From Colias croceus (Eukaryota; Arthropoda; Insecta; Lepidoptera; Pieridae), in assembly GCF_905220415.1 (NCBI RefSeq), contig NC_059556.1:4290501-4354500 (forward strand): a DNA stretch of 64,000 bases, read 5' to 3'. Shown here piece after piece: positions 13,901-25,973 of the stretch. The notes under the pieces were generated by a model that was not told where the DNA came from, searched no databases, and was given only the letters and a program-made list of their open reading frames with translations. A program made the translations under genes and the position numbers. Each line of letters opens with the position of its first letter. The stretch's first letter is position 1.

Positions 13901-16900
13901 TCAAAGTCGAAGGAACATTCGCAAGTCAAATGAGTCGTCGGCAAAGAATAATCCGATACCACTGTTGTACTTGAAGCCATTTTGCGATTGTTATATTTAT
14001 TCCTAACATTTGCACATGAAAAAATTCGCATAGCAAAAAGTCTCTTAATAGCTTTTGCAGTAGTTAGTGGATTATTTTCATACATTATATTTTCTAATAG
14101 ATCCCTAGATAGCACATTGCCTATGACAGATGCAATTTTTAGAAGCAATTGTTGATATGGTGTTAAGGAATCTATTTGAATCATTATTAATACATCCATG
14201 TTTTGAACATTTAAATCAGTCTTTAATTCTTCTTTAATTGTGACCACGCATATTTTAATATCTTCTGTTGAATTATCTTGTATTAACTGGTCCAATAAAG
14301 GTTGATCAGATTCATTTAAGGCGATTGGGTGTAATAGTGAAGATTCAGGAAATTGTAAGTCTTCATCTTTCCATTCATCCAGTTTGTCGTCGGTTACATT
14401 CTTCAGCTCTAAGGCACCACTCGAAAACAAATGGACAATAAAACTTTCGATCAAACCAGGCATTCCGTTACATTTTATCCTCAGAGCATTGCATAGATCA
14501 TTTGGCACAGCATCAACATCTAGTATTTGACAAGCAAGTGGTGCAATCCAAGTTGAACCTAGTGGACCTAGAACTATCTTCCTTATATTGTTACTTATAA
14601 ACACACTGTAAAGCCAACTGTGAACAGTACTAAATTTTCCTCGAGTGACTGTAAATACAAGAAATATTTTCATGACGCCAAACATAACTGATAAAAAATC
14701 CCATGATAATGGATCTAAATTTTGTAGATCATCTAAAAAGACAACACAAGTTTCGGGAATAGACATCAAAAGTTGTTTAAATACTATTTTGGCTTTATCT
14801 ATCTGATCCTTTTCATTACATGTGTTAAATCTTTCATGATAAGCGAATCTTACTTTGATAATATTATTTAAATAACAAAGATCGTCAGAGTAAAATTTTA
14901 AAAGTTTTACAATTTTTTCCTCTTTCTCAAAACCCTTTAAAGGTTGTTGTACTTCTAGGAGTTGATCAATGATTTGGCTTATAGCTAGATATTGAGTTGC
15001 GGCGTGAATAGAGGTCAATGTGACATAGCAAACTTTGAACTGTTTACTTCGAGCACTGCGAGCCATCCAATCCATAAGTCTAGTTTTACCTAATCGAGAT
15101 TCACCTATAAGTAATAAAGCATCAAAATCACGGAACGGTAAATTGCTATCTTTTATCCAATTATTGAAGTAATCCATTTCATCCGCTCGATTTAATAAAG
15201 GTGGGATCATAGGAATGTCATACAATTCCTTTACACGAATTTCTTCTGTGTACTCATATATCTTTCCAGGTCTTACGATACCTTTCAGTTCGGTCGGAGG
15301 CTGTAGTGTAAAACCGTTGCTAGACATTTTGCTTTTTACGAAGGTAGCTTCATCACACGTAATTTTATTGCGGAAGCCGCACATAAATCTGGCGGCTTTA
15401 TTAACAACGGCTCCGATTACTGTGAATTCTCTTCTAAGAGGATGTCCAACTACGCCACAATACACTTGTCCTGTTGTTACACCTATAGACACTTCCAGAA
15501 CACCGTCCAATGCCGACAAAGATTTTTTAATACTATAAGCGCACTTTAAAGCTGCTTGTGCTTCAGATTCATGTTTAAAGCCTCGTAAACCAAATATAAC
15601 TAAAATCATTACATCTTTATCGAACAGAATTATCTTATTTACACATCCCATAGATTTATAAACAATTTCACACGTTATTTGATAAGAATTGTTAACTATC
15701 GTTATAAGCTGAGGGAGAGGACATTCTCGCGGCTTAAGAGTAATAAACAGAATAGAAACTTGTCGCATTTCCGTTAGATATTCTAATGGCTGATGCGCAT
15801 CTATTTGAGTTAGTATAGGTCTTATCATAAATTTTCTTATTTCAGAACCTATATCCTTTTCTTCAGCAAGTAATATTGTTTTCCGCAAACTTAAGATATC
15901 ATTTCGTTTAGATATGTCAGAAGAACTTAATTCATTAGGTGCAGTATACAGAAAATCTGGAAGACTCTCAATAGAAATAAAAGGTTTCTTAATTTGTCGT
16001 ATCATAGGTCCAAATCCCAGAAAAGGTTTTGTGACGTCTTTTTCATGGGGGTCGTATAATATCGACTTTATTGTAACATGACCATCATCATCAATCGTGT
16101 GGTCGTAATTTCTGGAGTAACAATGTCCCCACGCTGTAGGAGTGAGTTTTACTTCACCAGAGGCACACACGCTCTCAGCAGTTTTCGCTTCTAGTACAGG
16201 TAATCCAATTATAACATAATTCATATCTATACCACTTCCAATAGGAGCAAAAATGAGATTTCCTGCTGAAATAGCTAGCTTAACCTTTAAATTTACTTTA
16301 ACATCAGTTTCATAGGAACCAAAAGAGTGCTGTATTATAAGAGCACAAGCTATAGCGGTATGAATCGTATGATTTATAAAAGTTCTTTTATCCGTTTTCC
16401 AAAGTGCTAAAAATGCATCTCCAGCGAATTTAATGACATCACCTCCGTGGCTATATATTATTTCTATGAGGGAACCTAGGTAGGTATTTAGGGTGACTGT
16501 TAATCTATATGTACCGCCTTTACCATAATTGTTATATTTTTCTGATAAAGCTGTATAGCCAGACACGTCAGCCATTAATAAGACTCCAACGAAACGGTTT
16601 GCATCAGATGTATCAAATCTAAAAAGAATCAGATATTAATTTATGACTTATTAGATAAAGAGTAATTAGATTTACAGGAATAACATACAGTAAGACATAA
16701 TTTTTGTTCAAAATAAACTCTGTAACTCTAATTATAAAACTTACTTATTCATAAGAAGGATTTCATCTGGCACTAGTGTAGATAATATCAAAGTTTGTTT
16801 TTTATTCAGTTTCACTTCGATATCTTGATCCGATTTGTCTGCGCACACGCTCTTACGGACGAAAAATTCTTCAACCCAATCCTTGAGTTCACCTGCTTTC

Positions 16901-17040
16901 GGTACATCGTCATCTGAGTCTTCTTCTTGATCTTGGTCTTTGCGAGATATTCTTTTACCGAAGCTTCGCCATTTCTCACTATTTAGTACAAAATTTAAAG
17001 AGTTTCGTCGAGAACGTGTGCGCGGTCTTCGGAAATTCAT
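10954..17040 (-). CDS. Soluble adenylyl cyclase (adenylate cyclase type 10)
   Basis: Makes cAMP from ATP; the family is cytosolic, and mammalian members are activated by bicarbonate and calcium. Coding exons on the minus strand: 17040-16745, 16618-11878, 11376-11215, 11139-10954. Phases join to 1795 codons including stop (1794 aa; human about 1610). Order of parts: a basic then acidic N-terminus (1-100); first class III cyclase domain (about 108-290) with metal aspartates D116 in MADVSGYTAL and D166 in FAGDAFLALW; second cyclase domain (about 385-555) with VSIGVTTGQVYCGVVG and EFTVIGAVVNKAARF; then an NTPase-like region with P-loop GESRLGKT (604-611) and Walker-B-like VVFLDDLQNLDP; then a long helical C-terminal region. 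The start ATG opens MNFRRPRTRSRR. The 4.7 kb second exon is unusually large. Its reading frame is intact. The last-exon acceptor was chosen by phase (TTTTAAG|GCT) and is the least certain border. Confidence 0.92.
11479..11496. repeat. Target-site duplication of SINE (left)
   Basis: TCTTACTTATTAATGATT, an exact 18-bp copy of 11833-11850, flanking the SINE in a cyclase intron. Confidence 0.9.
11497..11832 (-). mobile_element. tRNA-derived SINE
   Basis: Read on the minus strand from 11832, the head has tRNA-like A-box (TGGCTCAGTGGTGAG) and B-box (GTTCGAGACC) segments that would form an internal RNA polymerase III promoter. A body follows that contains the widespread insect core 'cccactgctgggacacgggc', and it ends in an (ATG)n simple repeat at 11497-11519. 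Exact 18-bp target duplications flank it, so it arrived by target-primed reverse transcription into the intron between cyclase coding exons 2 and 3. It resembles noctuid HaSE-type SINEs; that name is an inference. Confidence 0.88.
11833..11850. repeat. Target-site duplication of SINE (right)
   Basis: TCTTACTTATTAATGATT, identical to 11479-11496. Confidence 0.9.
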
Positions 17041-17310
17041 TATGCTATTTTTATTTACATTATAATTTGACTTTTTATACTAACATTATTATTTATAACG
17101 TTAGAATTTATCTAATCTCTGGGGTCATGATTAGTGTCACTATAAAATCCTAGTTTAAGAACTTATTTAACTTAAATCTTATAGAGTAAAATTATTATTT
17201 ATATTGTTATATTATTGTTAATGACATATTCTATGAGTCTTCTATTGACAGAGATACAAAGTTATCAAAAATTTGAGGAAAAAGGTCTTTCTTTAGTTGA
17301 TAATTAAATA
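17041..17310 (-). promoter_or_regulatory. 5' flank of the adenylyl cyclase gene
   Basis: AT-rich upstream sequence between the cyclase ATG and a DNA transposon. The promoter should lie here or further upstream; no TATA box or initiator was recognised with confidence. Confidence 0.3.
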
Positions 17311-17807
17311 TTATGAACACAGATTATGACCTTAGAGCTTTATTATGAATTTAATGAATTTAATCAAGAAGCTTATATCTAATACACTGGAGATTTCGGT
17401 ATGAACATTGACGTGTAACAAGAAAATATTGCCCAGTTCATGTTTTTTATCACTTTCACACCTAACTTGGTATTGCCACTGTTAATACGAAGTTTTCCCA
17501 AGGCTACTATGTATGCTGTAATATTCTGTGCAAAAGGTTAGTTTTTGTACATGAGTTTGTTGATAAATTGCCAACAACGTCATTCAGAAGCATTGTTGGA
17601 TGAGACAATTGTTATTTATGCTAAATAAACTAAGTATCTGAACCAATTATTAAAAAGCGATACTCCCTGATTATGGGTAGTCACCATAATAAAATTGTAG
17701 CAACTCTCACTTTGTCAATATGTCATGTGTGTCAAAAAAATTGCGTCGCTTCGAATATTTAAGTTAATATTGTTGCTTATTTAATGAATATTTTCCGAAT
17801 ATAAAGA

Positions 17808-18331
17808 ATGCATTGTATTGTGCAAAATTGCAGAAGTGTTCGGACACCAAATTCTGGCATAGAATTTCACAGGCAAGTGTATATTTACGTTATTTACAAT
17901 ATTCCTCAATACTCCTGCATTTACCTGTTTAGAATCATTTCAATGGCAAAAATTGTCTAATTTAGCATCATTTTAGTAAGCAGTCATGTTAAATTTGTTA
18001 TTTCCCTAATACTTTATCATTTTTCAACAAGTTTTCAATAAACAGATTTAACAAGTAAGGTAACCATGATGACGAGTTTTTATGGATAGCGAAGAGAATA
18101 TATTGTAATAACAATATTATGGTGAAAATTTAGAACACCATTTTAAAGATTGTTACTAGTAATGAAACAACACATGACATCGGTATTGCACTCACATGTA
18201 GTTATAAGATTGTTCGTTTTTACATTGAAATTTATACTTTTTTAACTTACCTCATATTTTTTTGTTTTACGTATTTCAGCTTTCCAAAAAGTAAAATAAA
18301 AAGAAATATATGTGCCCATCAAGGTTACTGA
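17808..18331 (+). pseudogene. THAP zinc-finger N-terminal remnant
   Basis: From ATG at 17808 the frame reads MHCIVQNCRSVRTPNSGIEF then H. A GC donor ('cag|gcaagt' at 17873) and an acceptor at 18279 would join it in phase to SFPKSKIKRNIC, followed by AHQGY and a stop at 18329-18331. This matches the start of a C2CH THAP DNA-binding domain (C-x4-C near the N-terminus, then FHxFP), as found at the N-terminus of P-element transposases and cellular THAP proteins. The rest of the domain is missing, so it is a fragment. Confidence 0.55.
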
Positions 18332-18606
18332 GGATTACGACCCAGAAAAAAATACCTTTTGAAAAATAAACTTTGTAAAGTTAGCTGAAATTTGTGCAAG
18401 GCTGCTATAAACAGTTTTTCTTTGATGATTCTGGCTTGAAATTGACCCGTCGAAGCAACGCGTTTAAAAAGAAGATCTGAGTAGCTAACAATTTGGTAAA
18501 CAGCATCTGATGCAAAACACAACTTTCCTCTATTTACAAAGGATGTTAATGCTATATATCGGTTCATATCCAAGCTTTGTAGCCAAAAGTTATTTATAAC
18601 TATCAT
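18325..18606 (-). pseudogene. Possible THAP9/P-element transposase C-terminal fragment
   Basis: A 93-residue open frame with FVNRGKLCFASDAVYQIVSY in the middle and an aromatic/basic end (LFFKRYFFLGRNPQ). The pattern recalls the C-terminal region of THAP-type transposases, which often has an F-hydrophobic-x-RGGL-x-PS-like stretch. It runs opposite to the THAP remnant on the left, so one of the two pieces must be inverted, or this frame is chance. Identification is by pattern memory only. Confidence 0.3.
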
Positions 18607-18920
18607 TCTATACCAATTAAAATTGTATGTACCTACCTATAAAGTATGACCATAATATTATAATATAAATACTGTTAAAAATATATTATGTCGTTATTAT
18701 TTATAGACCATGATTTTTAGTTTTTTCTATTTTGAAAAATCCTGAATTTACAAACCAGCGTGGTCACTCGACAGAAAGAGACAAATAACATGACTGACGT
18801 CATTGAATGTCATATTTTCTTGTTTCAAGTTAATGGTCATAGTGCAATCTCCAGTGTATTAGAGGATATAAGCTTCTTGAATTTAATGCTCTAAGATTAT
18901 GAACGTCGTAAACATAATAA

Positions 18921-20610
18921 TATCGAAAAACGTAGCTAAATTAGTGTTGAATATTTTTTATGAAACATTGACACAAACTATTAAATCAACATCATCATCA
19001 TATCATAAATATGAAATAATCAATTTTGTTTTACATCAAGCCTATTAGCGATAACGTAATAAGCAAACGAGTGTGATAAGATGTTCCCATTGCTAAGCTG
19101 ATAAAGGTCCTCGAAGCGACACGTCACATAAAATAAATTTAATTTGCAATTTTCAAGGTAGATGCTAAATAATCATATGACGATGTCGTGGCGCTATATT
19201 CAGGTTTTAAAATCAACGTAAATAGGACTTACCCTAGAGTATATAATATTAGCAACGGACCTGTAATAATTATAGTGTTAATAACTGCAACGTATAATTT
19301 TTAATTGAATTTTCAGATACTAAAATAAGACCTCATCAATTTTCAAATATCTCAAACACCTTCCATTTTTTTTCATTGAAAGATTCATGAAAACATTCGC
19401 ATAAATTATAATGACGAGACAAAGTTTCTACAATGAAATTAAAAGTGGAGGCAAGGCAATTGAGCATTCAAGATCAAGTTCTTAAACCTATAATATTTAT
19501 TACATTTTTTTTATTTTTAGATATATTATATGCAGTAACTAGGTATATAATATCTCATGCTTAGCAGTTAAATTAAAATGCTGAAACGACTTCTCGGAAA
19601 CGTACTACTAGTATAATATTATAAATACGAAAGTTACTCTGTCTGTCTGTCTGTTACGCTTTCCCGCTTAAACCTCTCAACCAATTTTGATGAAATTTGG
19701 CACAGACAATCTTTAGACCCTGAGAAAGAACATAGGCATACCTTCTATTGCGAAATATGTACCACGGGCGAAGCCGGGGCGGACCGTTAGTAATATAATA
19801 TAGTACCTAGTTTAAGGTACATAAATATACCCATGGAAGGTGAAGCAAAAAACAGGAACAGCTCTACAATAAGAGCTAAAAACGCAGAGAGCAACTGATG
19901 ACTTAATGTTAATTATTTAAAACGTGTGTGTTAGATGAAATTCAAAAAATGCAAGTCGATTAGACATGCATTACTAAACATACTTACCTACTATAGACAG
20001 AAGCTAGAGCCTAGAGAGCAATATGTCTTTTGTCTAGATATAGTCAATATGATGTGAATTTGGATTTCCGTGAATGTGAAAATTATCTAAATATAATACA
20101 ATGCACGTGTAAGAGATAAGTGGTGATTTAAGAAACATTAGCCAAATATTGTATTCTCATGAGAAACACAAACAAGAAGATTAAACAACCATGCTTGTTA
20201 AATTTAATTATGATACTTATACTTTGGTCAAAATGATATAATAAGCTTGCAATAAAATACATTCACAAATGTAGAATTAGTACTTGGCGTACTACTTATA
20301 AAACGTATTTAATTCATGTTTCCAGTATGTACATTAATTATTATGCCTCATGAATAAAAGTGAGCTAGTAAGGTTGAACATAGCTCGTTATTGATTTTAT
20401 CATACTTAAAAGCTGTAAGTATGTAAATATGTGGTTCTCATGAGGAACTAAAGCCCTTTCTGTTTATTCTTGCTTTGTCCAGGTGCAGTAACGGTATTCA
20501 GTACTTGTTATTGTCATACTATTGTGATTTATATTATGTTCTAACGCAGTGTAAGCCGACCATTAGACTGAGTAGTACATGTGTTGTGTTAAAAGATTTA
20601 TATTCCGATA
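18921..20610. promoter_or_regulatory. Intergenic region upstream of the decarboxylase gene
   Basis: Contains one Helitron-like repeat and otherwise AT-rich sequence. A possible arthropod initiator, TCAGTA at 20498-20503, would give a 5' UTR of about 110 bases before the decarboxylase ATG. No TATA box was assigned. Confidence 0.35.
19605..19790 (+). repeat. Helitron-like/Lep1-type short repeat
   Basis: Starts near 'ataatattataaatacgaaa', continues with a (TCTG)n run, and ends 'cgaagccggggcggaccgttag', the usual order for this family. The last bases are CGTTAGT rather than CGCTAGT. Confidence 0.65.
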
Positions 20611-23600
20611 ATGGAACACGAAGATACGTTTTTGGACAGAGTATTGAAGATAGTAAAGGACGAATCGGCGCATCATTTACCGTTAATTCAATTTAAACAT
20701 CCGAAGGATTTAGAGGTAGGTAATGTTGAGGAATATTTTATTCAAGGCTAGTGAACATTTTGCTACCAATTGTGAGTAATTAAAGATTATGGGAGGCAAT
20801 ATTGATTTATTGAAGAGAGACGTGTGCAATGTTTTTCATCTATAGGTATATATAAATTAAACCCGTTTCGCGTTGCCACGGCATCACGTGTGAACGGCTG
20901 AACCGATTTCGATAATTCTTTTTTTCAAATGTTTGTAGAAGTCCAAGGATGGTTCTTATGTAGAGAAAGCGTAAATATGTACAACGGGCGAAGCGGGGGC
21001 GGACCGCTAGTTATTCATAAATTACGTGTGCAATGAGTTTCAATTTTATTTTTACACTAAAAATTCGTATTTGTATGTAACTGGAATATCACAAAATATA
21101 TTCAATCGATAGACGCCTTTAGCGATAGCGATTCAGCATTCTTATCATAGCGATTATGTATGACAGTTGCAATGCACAGGTTCGAACCCTGGCTAAGCTA
21201 ATTCGCAGAACTAAGTGTATACAGGGTGTGTAAATTTAAGTCAGATCAATTTATTTTCAAATAAGATAATAATATGATGATGCTCAAATTTAATGCAGTA
21301 GGTTCCAAAAAATATATTTCTCATGACTGTTTTGCAGGTAATTCTTCGCAAGGATATAGATATTTCGGAACCCGTTGCAGATCAAGAGCTGGAGCAATCA
21401 GTAAGAAATGTGTTGCAATACAGCGTTAAGACAAACAAACATACCTTTAAGAACCAGTTATATGGAGGAACAGATCCGTATGGGCTGGCAGGAGCATGGA
21501 TTGCGGAAGCTTTTAATACAAGCCAGTAAGTAATCATAATATGAAAATTTAGAAGTATCCTATGCTGCATTGATCTGACTAACTCCTTGGTACGAGGAAA
21601 ACAGTTTCAGTATAAATCCATGACCAAGGAGAGTACGTAAGCTAAGATACTCTAGGTCCTGTCTCCGATGGACAACAAACTCAACTAGGTCTTTTTTCTG
21701 TAATTAGTTTTAGGCTTCCTGATTGTTAAACTAATAAAGTGTTAAATAATAAAGAAATGATCTACGAAAAAGATATGAAATGCCTCATTCTTGTGTGGGG
21801 AACGCGGGTCTTCACACGTCATAAAACAGGTCTAGGTCATAATGTTGTATCTGGTGAAAAGCAGATAAACCACGTGATGACGCGATGACAAATAAAAAAA
21901 CGTAGCGGTCACATAATACTTATATGCTCATATGTTCCTTTACAAATATTGGCAGACGGGTTGTTGAACTTCATGATTGTGTAAATTGATTATTTTCAGT
22001 GGACTGAGGCAGTCTTAGATTGCGTATTATAAGTAGAAAGATTAGTTTTTATGTTTGTTTATTTGAATGACATGTAAACAAACAAAAACATAAACAGTCC
22101 GGGCGTTAATGGGGCAGCAAGAAAAAGATTGATGCACTGAATTTGTTGCAAAGATCATAATATTATAATATTGGAATTAACTTCGAAATGCTTTTCATAT
22201 TTCAGGTATACGTTCGAGGTAGCTCCTGTGTTCACGTTAATAGAACAAAAGATGATTCAACATATTCTTCAGTTATTCGGAATACCCAATGGAGACGGTA
22301 TTTTTAGTCCAGGTGGCAGTATGTCCATGTTATATGCTATAGTAGCAGCTAGATTTAGAGCTTTCCCAGAAGTAAAGTCTAAGGGAATGAGAGGTCTACC
22401 TGAAATGGTTATATATACGTCGGAAGATGTAAGTATATTGATAATGATCATTAATGATGTTGGCTAAAGTTCAATTTTAAATACGTTTTATTTATAACTA
22501 GCTTTCCACCCGCAGCTTCGCCCGCGCAGTCAAAGAAAAACCCGCATATTTCCAGTTCCCAGATTTCCAGGATAAAACCTATCCTATTTCCCGGGGTAAA
22601 ATTAATATGCCTATGTCCTTTCTCGGGTATCAAAATATCTCTATACCAAATTTAATGCCAATTGGTTCAGTAGGTAAGGCGTGATTGAGTAACAGACAGA
22701 CAGACAGACAGAGTTACTTTCGCATTTATAATATTAGTATGGATGTGGAATTGGAGAGTAACTCATTTCAAATTAGGTATTAGTATGCATCGCTCTTCTT
22801 GACTGTTGGAATAAATGATATCATACTATCGTATTTCCTTAAATTGTATTCAATTAAGAAAACTATGCCAATGACATGTTTTTTTTTATTATATAAGTAC
22901 AATTGATGAATTTTAACTTTTAGCTTACATTAGCTTCTAACAATTACTAGAGAAAGAAAATGTATTGAAATAAATCATTCTGACTGAAAATAACCTTTTC
23001 CAGAGCCATTATGCAATTAAGAAAGCAGCACATTGGCTAGGTTTTGGCACGGAAAGTGTTAGACAAATTAAATGCAATCAATGCGGACAAATGAATGTGG
23101 AGGAACTCGAAGCAGCTCTTAAAGAGGATCTGAGCACACAAAAAGTTCCTTTATTGGTTAATGGAACCGCGGGAACGACTGTTTTGGGAGCTATTGACAA
23201 CTTGGAAAAGATTGTTGATGTGTGCAGCAGATATGGTGTTTGGATGCATGTTGATGTGAGTATTTTCGCTAATTAAATGAATATTTGAGTTTCACATAAA
23301 AGGCGAAACTTCTGTTATCAAAGAGGTTTAATTATTACCAATGTCGTAAGTATTGTATTATTTAGTACCTAGGTGTAAAATATATTTGAATTGATAGTAT
23401 TCGATAAAAATATTAACATGTCTCGTCGTCATTTTATTGAATGACGACAATCAATTTAGAACATTTTATTCAATTATAGTTATTACTGCATTAATATTTT
23501 CTTGGTAATAAAATATAATAATCTGTAAACGCTAAACATATTTTTGTAGGTCAATATATTTAGTATTTAATTTAAAACGACCTTTATAAGTGTAACTTTA

Positions 23601-25956
23601 TGTGTACCGAACTCCAAAGGAGTGTATTTCTTATCAATTCATGTTTGTAAATTTATTTTTCAGGCATGTTGGGGAGGTACGCTGATTTTGTCACATAAAT
23701 TTAGAACCATGTTGAGAGGAATTGAAAAGTAAGTACGTTTCTTTAAAAAGAACCGTTTTATAATAATATACCTATCATCATTTGTAATTATTGAAACAAT
23801 ATTATTCAAGAAACACATTAACATAAGTACACAGAACATATAAAATAAATAATATTATAAATACGTAATTTTAATATTGGTTGAATAAGTTCAAGGAAAT
23901 TGAGTGTTCTACCTCTATGTATGTATATTGTAAATTGAAATGACCAGTCAGCTTGATCATGATTGCTAATGATATTAACATTATTAGTGCGAATATTAAC
24001 TGTTTTACTACAAACCTTGAGAGCTAGTTATAGGTATCTTATATAACTACCACTAGTTTTCCGCCCGCGTTTTCCCTATATTATAATTATGTATCATGTA
24101 TGTGTGCTTCATTTCATTGTAATCGGTTCAGTAGTAAGTAGATATTTGCGTGAAAGAGTAACAAACACACACATACACACCATCCTCACAAACTTTTGTA
24201 TTTATAATATTATAGTAGGAAGGATTTTATGTGACAGAATAGTATCACAGATAGTATAGTGTCTTTTACTAGAAATAAAATTAATTTTAATTTTGATTAA
24301 AAGGTAACATCCACCTAAGTACTTAGTTATTAAAATTTCTTTCAATATCGATAAATTCAAAATTAAAGATTTTAAAATTTTACTTTAATTTGCTATATTT
24401 ACAAAATATTTCCCTTAATTTTCAGAGCAAATTCAATATCATGGAATCCACACAAGATGGCGGGCGCGCCTCTGCAATGTTCCTTGTTCCTGCTCAGAGA
24501 GAAAGGGCTCTTGCACGAATCGAATGCCGCGTCTGCGCAATATTTGTTCCAGCAGGACAAGTTCTATGACGTGAGATATGATACGGGTGATAAGAGCATA
24601 CAGTGTGGGAGGAAGGTAGGTTACACAAAAAATAACAACATACTACCTATTTGTGCAACTATATGTTATATCCGCATAAGCTTTCTCATTCAAAGTCATT
24701 TTTTATAACTTTGTCTTGTGCAAAAAATATTTTAAGAAAAGACGTGTGGCACTCGGGGACTGCCGCGGTAAAGCTATTGCATAGCATGGCTTCAAGCCAC
24801 ACCCGCCCGTGCCCGTCGGAGTGGGGAGCGTGAGGTTTTTTTGTTACGGAATTTCTGGATTCGGTCCCCGCGCTCAAGGCCCGCGATAGAAGCTATGCAA
24901 TAGCTTAAAAATAATAAAAATATAATGTATCTACAATCTTCAGCTAGGTATATGATATATCTACCTCGAATTATAAATATATATTATATCTTTATCATTT
25001 CAATAATTTATGGTTATAATCAGCACCTTATAGGTAGGTTCTCAGTTCTGTGTTCGTCAAGATTAGTTCCGTAGTTCCAATACAAAACCCAGAGATTTAT
25101 TTATTAACATTCTTCCTTACCATTCCAGATAGACGCTTTCAAGTTATGGATGATATGGAAAGCTCGTGGAGACGTCGGGTTGAGTCACATGATGGAGTAC
25201 ACCATGGAACTTGCCGAGTTTTGTATGGGAAAGGTCGCAGAGAAGCCAGGCTTTCGGCTTGTATCGGCTCCTATACAGTGTCCTAATGTTTGCTTCTGGT
25301 ATATACCAACTTTCATGAGACACCAGAAGGAAGATGACAGCTGGTGGGAACTTATGCACAAGGTGAGATATTTGCTTTTTTGTTGACCCATATCCATGAC
25401 TTTTGTAACAATATTATAATATTGTCAGGGTCAAAACTTGTAAATTGCAAAGATACTTTGTCGGATACGCTAAAATAACATACCTACCGTCGTCCTACCA
25501 TATTATGGTTTATTTTTTAGTTTTAGAGACATAGGGTATAGGATAAATAGGTATACATAATATACAATTAGGTAATCATTAATTTCAATATGAAATCTAT
25601 TATGAATCCCTTGCTTATTTGTTACGCCTGCCAAACCCCGATAAGTATTGAAACTGATGCCCAAAAACTTTCTAAATAGAAGGAGTAATACATAACTTTA
25701 AACATTTTAAAGAACACTAAGTATATATATATTATTATAAATTTATGAACTGTTTTTATTACAGGTAACACCAAAGATAAAGGAGCTATTAACTATAAGT
25801 TCCCGCCTCATGGTGGCCTACTCCCCTCTCCGTCAATATAAGAACTTCTTCCGAATGCCGTTCACCTTCCATCCGAGACTTGAAGAGAAACAGATCTTGG
25901 ATATGTTGCAAGCTATAGAGGATTGTGGGGAAATGATAACCATGGATATGTTGTGA
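20611..25956 (+). CDS. PLP-dependent acidic amino acid decarboxylase, cysteine sulfinate/aspartate type
   Basis: A group II pyridoxal-phosphate decarboxylase. Insect relatives decarboxylate cysteine sulfinate (to hypotaurine) or aspartate (to beta-alanine, the cuticle-tanning precursor); glutamate decarboxylase is the sister family. Coding exons: 20611-20715, 21338-21525, 22206-22428, 23004-23255, 23664-23728, 24426-24615, 25129-25362, 25765-25956. Phases join to 483 codons including stop (482 aa; the family is about 490-510). Visible motifs: FSPGGSMSMLYA, SHYAIKKAAHWLGFGTESV with the cofactor-stacking H174, HVDACWGG with D256 that contacts the pyridine nitrogen, and SISWNPHKM with the Schiff-base lysine K288. 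The start ATG opens MEHEDTFLDRV; no N-terminal extension was seen. All catalytic residues are present. Introns hold two Helitron-like repeats and one inverted-repeat element. The exact substrate cannot be decided by eye. Confidence 0.92.
20848..21010 (+). repeat. Helitron-like/Lep1-type short repeat
   Basis: In the first intron of the decarboxylase gene. Carries 'gaaccgatttcgataattct' and ends 'gcgggggcggaccgctag' followed by T. Confidence 0.65.
22497..22743 (-). repeat. Helitron-like/Lep1-type short repeat
   Basis: In a decarboxylase intron. ACTAGCTTTCCACCCGC at one end and, at the other, (CAGA)n followed by 'cgcatttataatattagtat' and GGA, so read on the minus strand it begins TCC and ends CTAGT, as Helitron-like Lep1 elements do. 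Confidence 0.7.
24052..24219 (-). repeat. Helitron-like/Lep1-type short repeat
   Basis: In a decarboxylase intron. Starts ACTAGTTTTCCGCCCGCG, has the 'tcattgtaatcggttcagta' block and ends 'gtatttataatattatagta'. Confidence 0.6.
24735..24910. mobile_element. Small inverted-repeat element in a decarboxylase intron
   Basis: AAGCTATTGCATAGC at 24771-24785 is repeated in inverted form at 24892-24906. The sequence between is much more GC-rich than its surroundings ('cacccgcccgtgcccgtcgg'). GC-rich sequence also lies just outside the left arm (24744-24768). It looks like a MITE or a fragment of a dispersed family; no clear target duplication was found. Confidence 0.5.
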
Positions 25957-25967
25957 TGCAATAAGAA

Positions 25968-25973
25968 AATAAA
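25968..25973 (+). terminator. Poly(A) signal of the decarboxylase gene
   Basis: AATAAA 12 bases past the stop codon at 25954-25956. Close but usable; another AATAAA lies further on near 26219. Confidence 0.6.

Larger units (their letters stand above)
17311..18920. mobile_element. Degenerate THAP/P-element-like DNA transposon
   Basis: The two ends are imperfect inverted copies of each other over at least 110 bases: 17311-17441 against 18797-18920. The best stretch is AAGCTTATATCTAATACACTGGAGATT on the left; on the right the complement is interrupted by a 2-base insertion (a longer quotation is avoided: core ACACTGGAGATT at 17384-17395). A THAP-like N-terminal coding remnant points inward from the left and a transposase-like open frame from the right on the opposite strand. 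The exact termini and target duplication could not be fixed. No intact transposase is present. Confidence 0.55.

Noticed and set aside
15215..15538. 107-codon plus-strand open frame
   Set aside because: Antisense to the second cyclase domain; no independent support.
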